Below, piece after piece: positions 43,829 to 45,603 of a DNA stretch of 45,603 bases. Numbering within the stretch: position 1 is the stretch's first letter; every line of letters starts with the position of its first letter. The DNA comes from Deltaproteobacteria bacterium (lineage in GTDB: Bacteria > Myxococcota > B64-G9). The translations under genes were made by a program, and so were the position numbers. The stretch covers positions 1-45,603 of the forward strand of contig JAFCZJ010000059.1 of NCBI GenBank assembly GCA_019314375.1. Reading direction: 5' to 3'. The notes below the pieces were generated by a model that had not been told where the DNA came from, searched no databases, and saw only the letters and a list, made by a program, of their open reading frames with translations.

Positions 43829-45177
43829 ATGACAAAACTCTGGATCAAAAATGGAATGGTTTTCACCGGCGGGGACAAGCCCCAGGTCTTCGAAGGAGGC
43901 CTTCTGTGTGAAGGTGACCAGATTATCTCCCTGGGCCCGGACAGCGAACTCGAAAAAACCGCGGCGGGTGCCGAGGTCGTCGACGCGGGCGGCCGCATCG
44001 TCACGCCTGGTTTCATCAACACGCACATGCATCTTTACTCGACCTTATCGCGGGGCATGGGCCTGAAAGACCCGCCCCCCAGAGATTTCAATCAAATCCT
44101 GGAACGCCTCTGGTGGCGGCTGGACAAGGTGCTGACCCTTGAGGACTTGCGCCCTTCGGCCGAGCTGCCCATCATCGATGCTCTGCGGGCCGGCGTGACC
44201 ACCATGATCGATCACCACGCCAGCCCCGGCGCTGTGGAAGGCTCCCTGGATGTACTGGCCGAGGCAGCAGGCAAAGCCGGATTGCGTCTGTCCACTTGCT
44301 ACGAAGTCAGTGATCGGGATGGGCCCGAAATCATGAACGCGGGCATCGCGGAGAACATACGTTTCGCCAAGGCCACGGCAGGGAACCCGATGCTGCGCGG
44401 CATGTTCGGACTGCACGCACAGTTCACCCTGTCGGATGCGTCCTTGGACGCCTGCGCGGCGGCGGCCGACGAACTCAAGCTGCCCTTCCACGTGCATGTG
44501 GCCGAGGCAAAAAGTGACGCCGAGGACGCGCGCGGCCGAGGGACCAAGGGCGCGGTCGATCGCCTGCACCAGCGAGGCTGCCTCACGCCGGGCAGCCTGG
44601 CGGTCCACTGCGTGCATACGGGTCCTGATGAATGGGAGATCCTCAAAGAGGCCGACGTCTACGCCGTGCACAACCCACAGTCCAACATGAACAACGCCGT
44701 GGGGGCCGCGTCCATCGACACCATGATGGCCGCCGGCGTGCCGGTGGGCATCGGCACCGACGGCATGCAAGCCGACGTGCGCCAGGACATGCGGGTGGCC
44801 TTCCTCCTCAGGACATGCGGGTGGCCTTCCTCCTGGGCCACCATCGAACCGCCGACCCGCGCACCATGTGGGGCGAATTGGGCCAGGCCATGGAAACCAA
44901 TCAACGCATCGCTTCTCGCCTCTTCGGCCAGGACTTAGGCCAGCTCAGCGTGGGCGCCGCAGCCGACGTGGTCATATACGAAGCCTATGCACCCACACCT
45001 TTTTCCGCCGACAATTTCATGGGTCACTTTCTCTTCGGACTCTACGGCGCCCAGGCCCGACACGTAGCCGTGGCCGGCAAGCTACGCCTGCACAACGGAG
45101 AAGTCCTGGGTCTGGATGCGGCGGAAGCAGCAGCCCGCGCTCGCGAGCTGAGTCCCAGTCTATGGGAGCGATTCTGA
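43829..45177 (+). pseudogene. ssnA: SsnA-type amidohydrolase, interrupted by a 26-bp tandem duplication (frameshift)
   Basis: The start ATG 43829 has GGAGG 5 bases upstream. The first frame gives 369 residues with all amidohydrolase metal ligands: NTHMHLYS near 57, HVHVAEAKSD near 221, HCVHTG near 262 and GIGTDGMQAD near 310. At 44783-44834 a 26-base segment occurs twice in tandem, shifting the frame; the first frame then ends at 44938, while the true C-terminus continues in another frame to 45177 (GHHRTADPRTMWGELGQAM to ELSPSLWERF). Removing one copy restores 441 codons, the usual SsnA length of about 440 residues. SsnA proteins are putative aminohydrolases found near molybdenum hydroxylase and purine genes. 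The break may be real, phase-variable or an assembly error. Confidence 0.88.
44783..44834 (+). repeat. Exact 26-bp direct tandem duplication inside ssnA
   Basis: Copy 1 is 44783-44808 and copy 2 is 44809-44834; both begin CAGGACATGCGGGTGG and end TTCCTCCT. The unit encodes QDMRVAFLL in the correct frame of either copy. As 26 is not a multiple of three, the duplication shifts the frame. Confidence 0.97.
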
Positions 45178-45256
45178 CAACTGGTCCTCCCTCCTGGCGG
45201 CATGGAAAAATCATGGGCCGTCGGGAAATTGGGGACGCGCGCTATTCGGTGATCTA

Positions 45257-45603
45257 GTGGCCTATTTTAGTTTAAAAAAGAGCGTCATTTTTCTCCTCGG
45301 GTTCGCGGGTTTTATTTCCCTTTTTCTACTTGTCTGGGATTACGGGAGTTATCGTGCGGCAAAGCTGATTGCTGCTCAGGAAATCGATCCCGGAAAACAG
45401 AGTGTTGTTGTTTTTGTACCCGAGACTTGCGGCGATGATCGGGTGTTTGTTTTGTTGCGACTTCGAGGAGTGAAGGCTGAAAATGAATTTGAAAATGCCG
45501 ACTGTTTGAGAACACTGAAGTGGTCAATTCTGCAGGGCGATGTTGTTCTTCAAAGTCATGAGTCAGGGGAGCCTAGGTATTATAGTAAAAAGAAGACTTG
45601 TCG
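45257..45603 (+). CDS. Hypothetical membrane-anchored protein (partial, runs off right end)
   Basis: An open frame from GTG 45257 continues past the last base, giving at least 115 residues. Residues about 8-26 form a membrane helix or signal anchor (VIFLLGFAGFISLFLLVWDYG), followed by a soluble part beginning GSYRAAKLIAAQEIDPGK with two cysteines (PETCGDD, NADCLR). The start is uncertain: only a weak GGTGA lies before it and the frame is open further upstream. The sequence is clearly richer in A and T, with codons such as GTT, TTT, AAT and TAT, than any other gene here. No family is recognised. A recent transfer or the edge of an island is possible. Confidence 0.55.
   Translation, partial: MAYFSLKKSVIFLLGFAGFISLFLLVWDYGSYRAAKLIAAQEIDPGKQSVVVFVPETCGDDRVFVLLRLRGVKAENEFENADCLRTLKWSILQGDVVLQSHESGEPRYYSKKKTC

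Overview
The window comes from a GC-rich bacterium with the features of a deltaproteobacterial-grade lineage (Myxococcota, Bradymonadota or a relative). The signs are many large secreted lipoproteins, MopE-type and DUF4215-type Cys-rich calcium/metal-binding repeats, DAG-rich tandem linkers, MYXO-CTERM-like C-terminal anchors (Cys motif, one membrane helix, Arg/Lys end) and a eukaryotic-like Ser/Thr kinase with a myxobacterial-style HRDVTPEN loop. Taxonomy is inferred from these traits only.

Layout. 1-8847 holds surface and secreted protein genes around a tRNA-Phe(GAA): a partial TolB/PEGA-like secreted protein, a propeller-like protein, a CotH-kinase-like lipoprotein, a CHAP + NBR1-Ig + MopE protein, a TolB-like protein and a multidomain lipoprotein. 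8905-18553 (minus) is a tight eight-gene catabolic operon: a three-subunit molybdenum hydroxylase (FAD, 2Fe-2S, Mo subunits), the three subunits of an oxamate carbamoyltransferase-type enzyme (AllH/DUF2877, FdrA, AllG/DUF1116), a cyclase-family metal hydrolase and a PanE-fold reductase. 18634-38388 returns to exported proteins: a TPR-gluzincin protease, a CAP-domain protein, a TPR lipoprotein, three right-handed beta-helix proteins, a lipoprotein of about 1400 residues with ten Big_2-like repeats and a Gly-rich tail, an FG-GAP lipoprotein and a Ser/Thr kinase. 38461-43508 (minus) is a citrate-cleavage operon, aconitase-aclB-aclA. 43829-45177 is an ssnA-type amidohydrolase broken by an exact 26-bp tandem duplication. 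A partial, AT-richer membrane-anchored gene runs off the right end.

How the genes may work together. Aconitase and ATP-citrate lyase interconvert isocitrate, citrate and acetyl-CoA plus oxaloacetate, as in the reductive TCA cycle or for cytosolic acetyl-CoA supply. The molybdenum hydroxylase operon looks like a nitrogen-heterocycle (purine-like) degradation route that would end in carbamoyl phosphate; ssnA, which is often linked to such hydroxylases, lies 25 kb away. The exported proteins suggest a heavily decorated cell envelope.

The best candidate for an undescribed system is the eight-gene operon at 8905-18553. It joins a molybdenum hydroxylase to an oxamate carbamoyltransferase-like complex, a cyclase-family hydrolase with a Lys-rich tail and a PanE-family reductase, without the usual allantoin genes in this window. 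No CRISPR array, prophage or insertion sequence was recognised.
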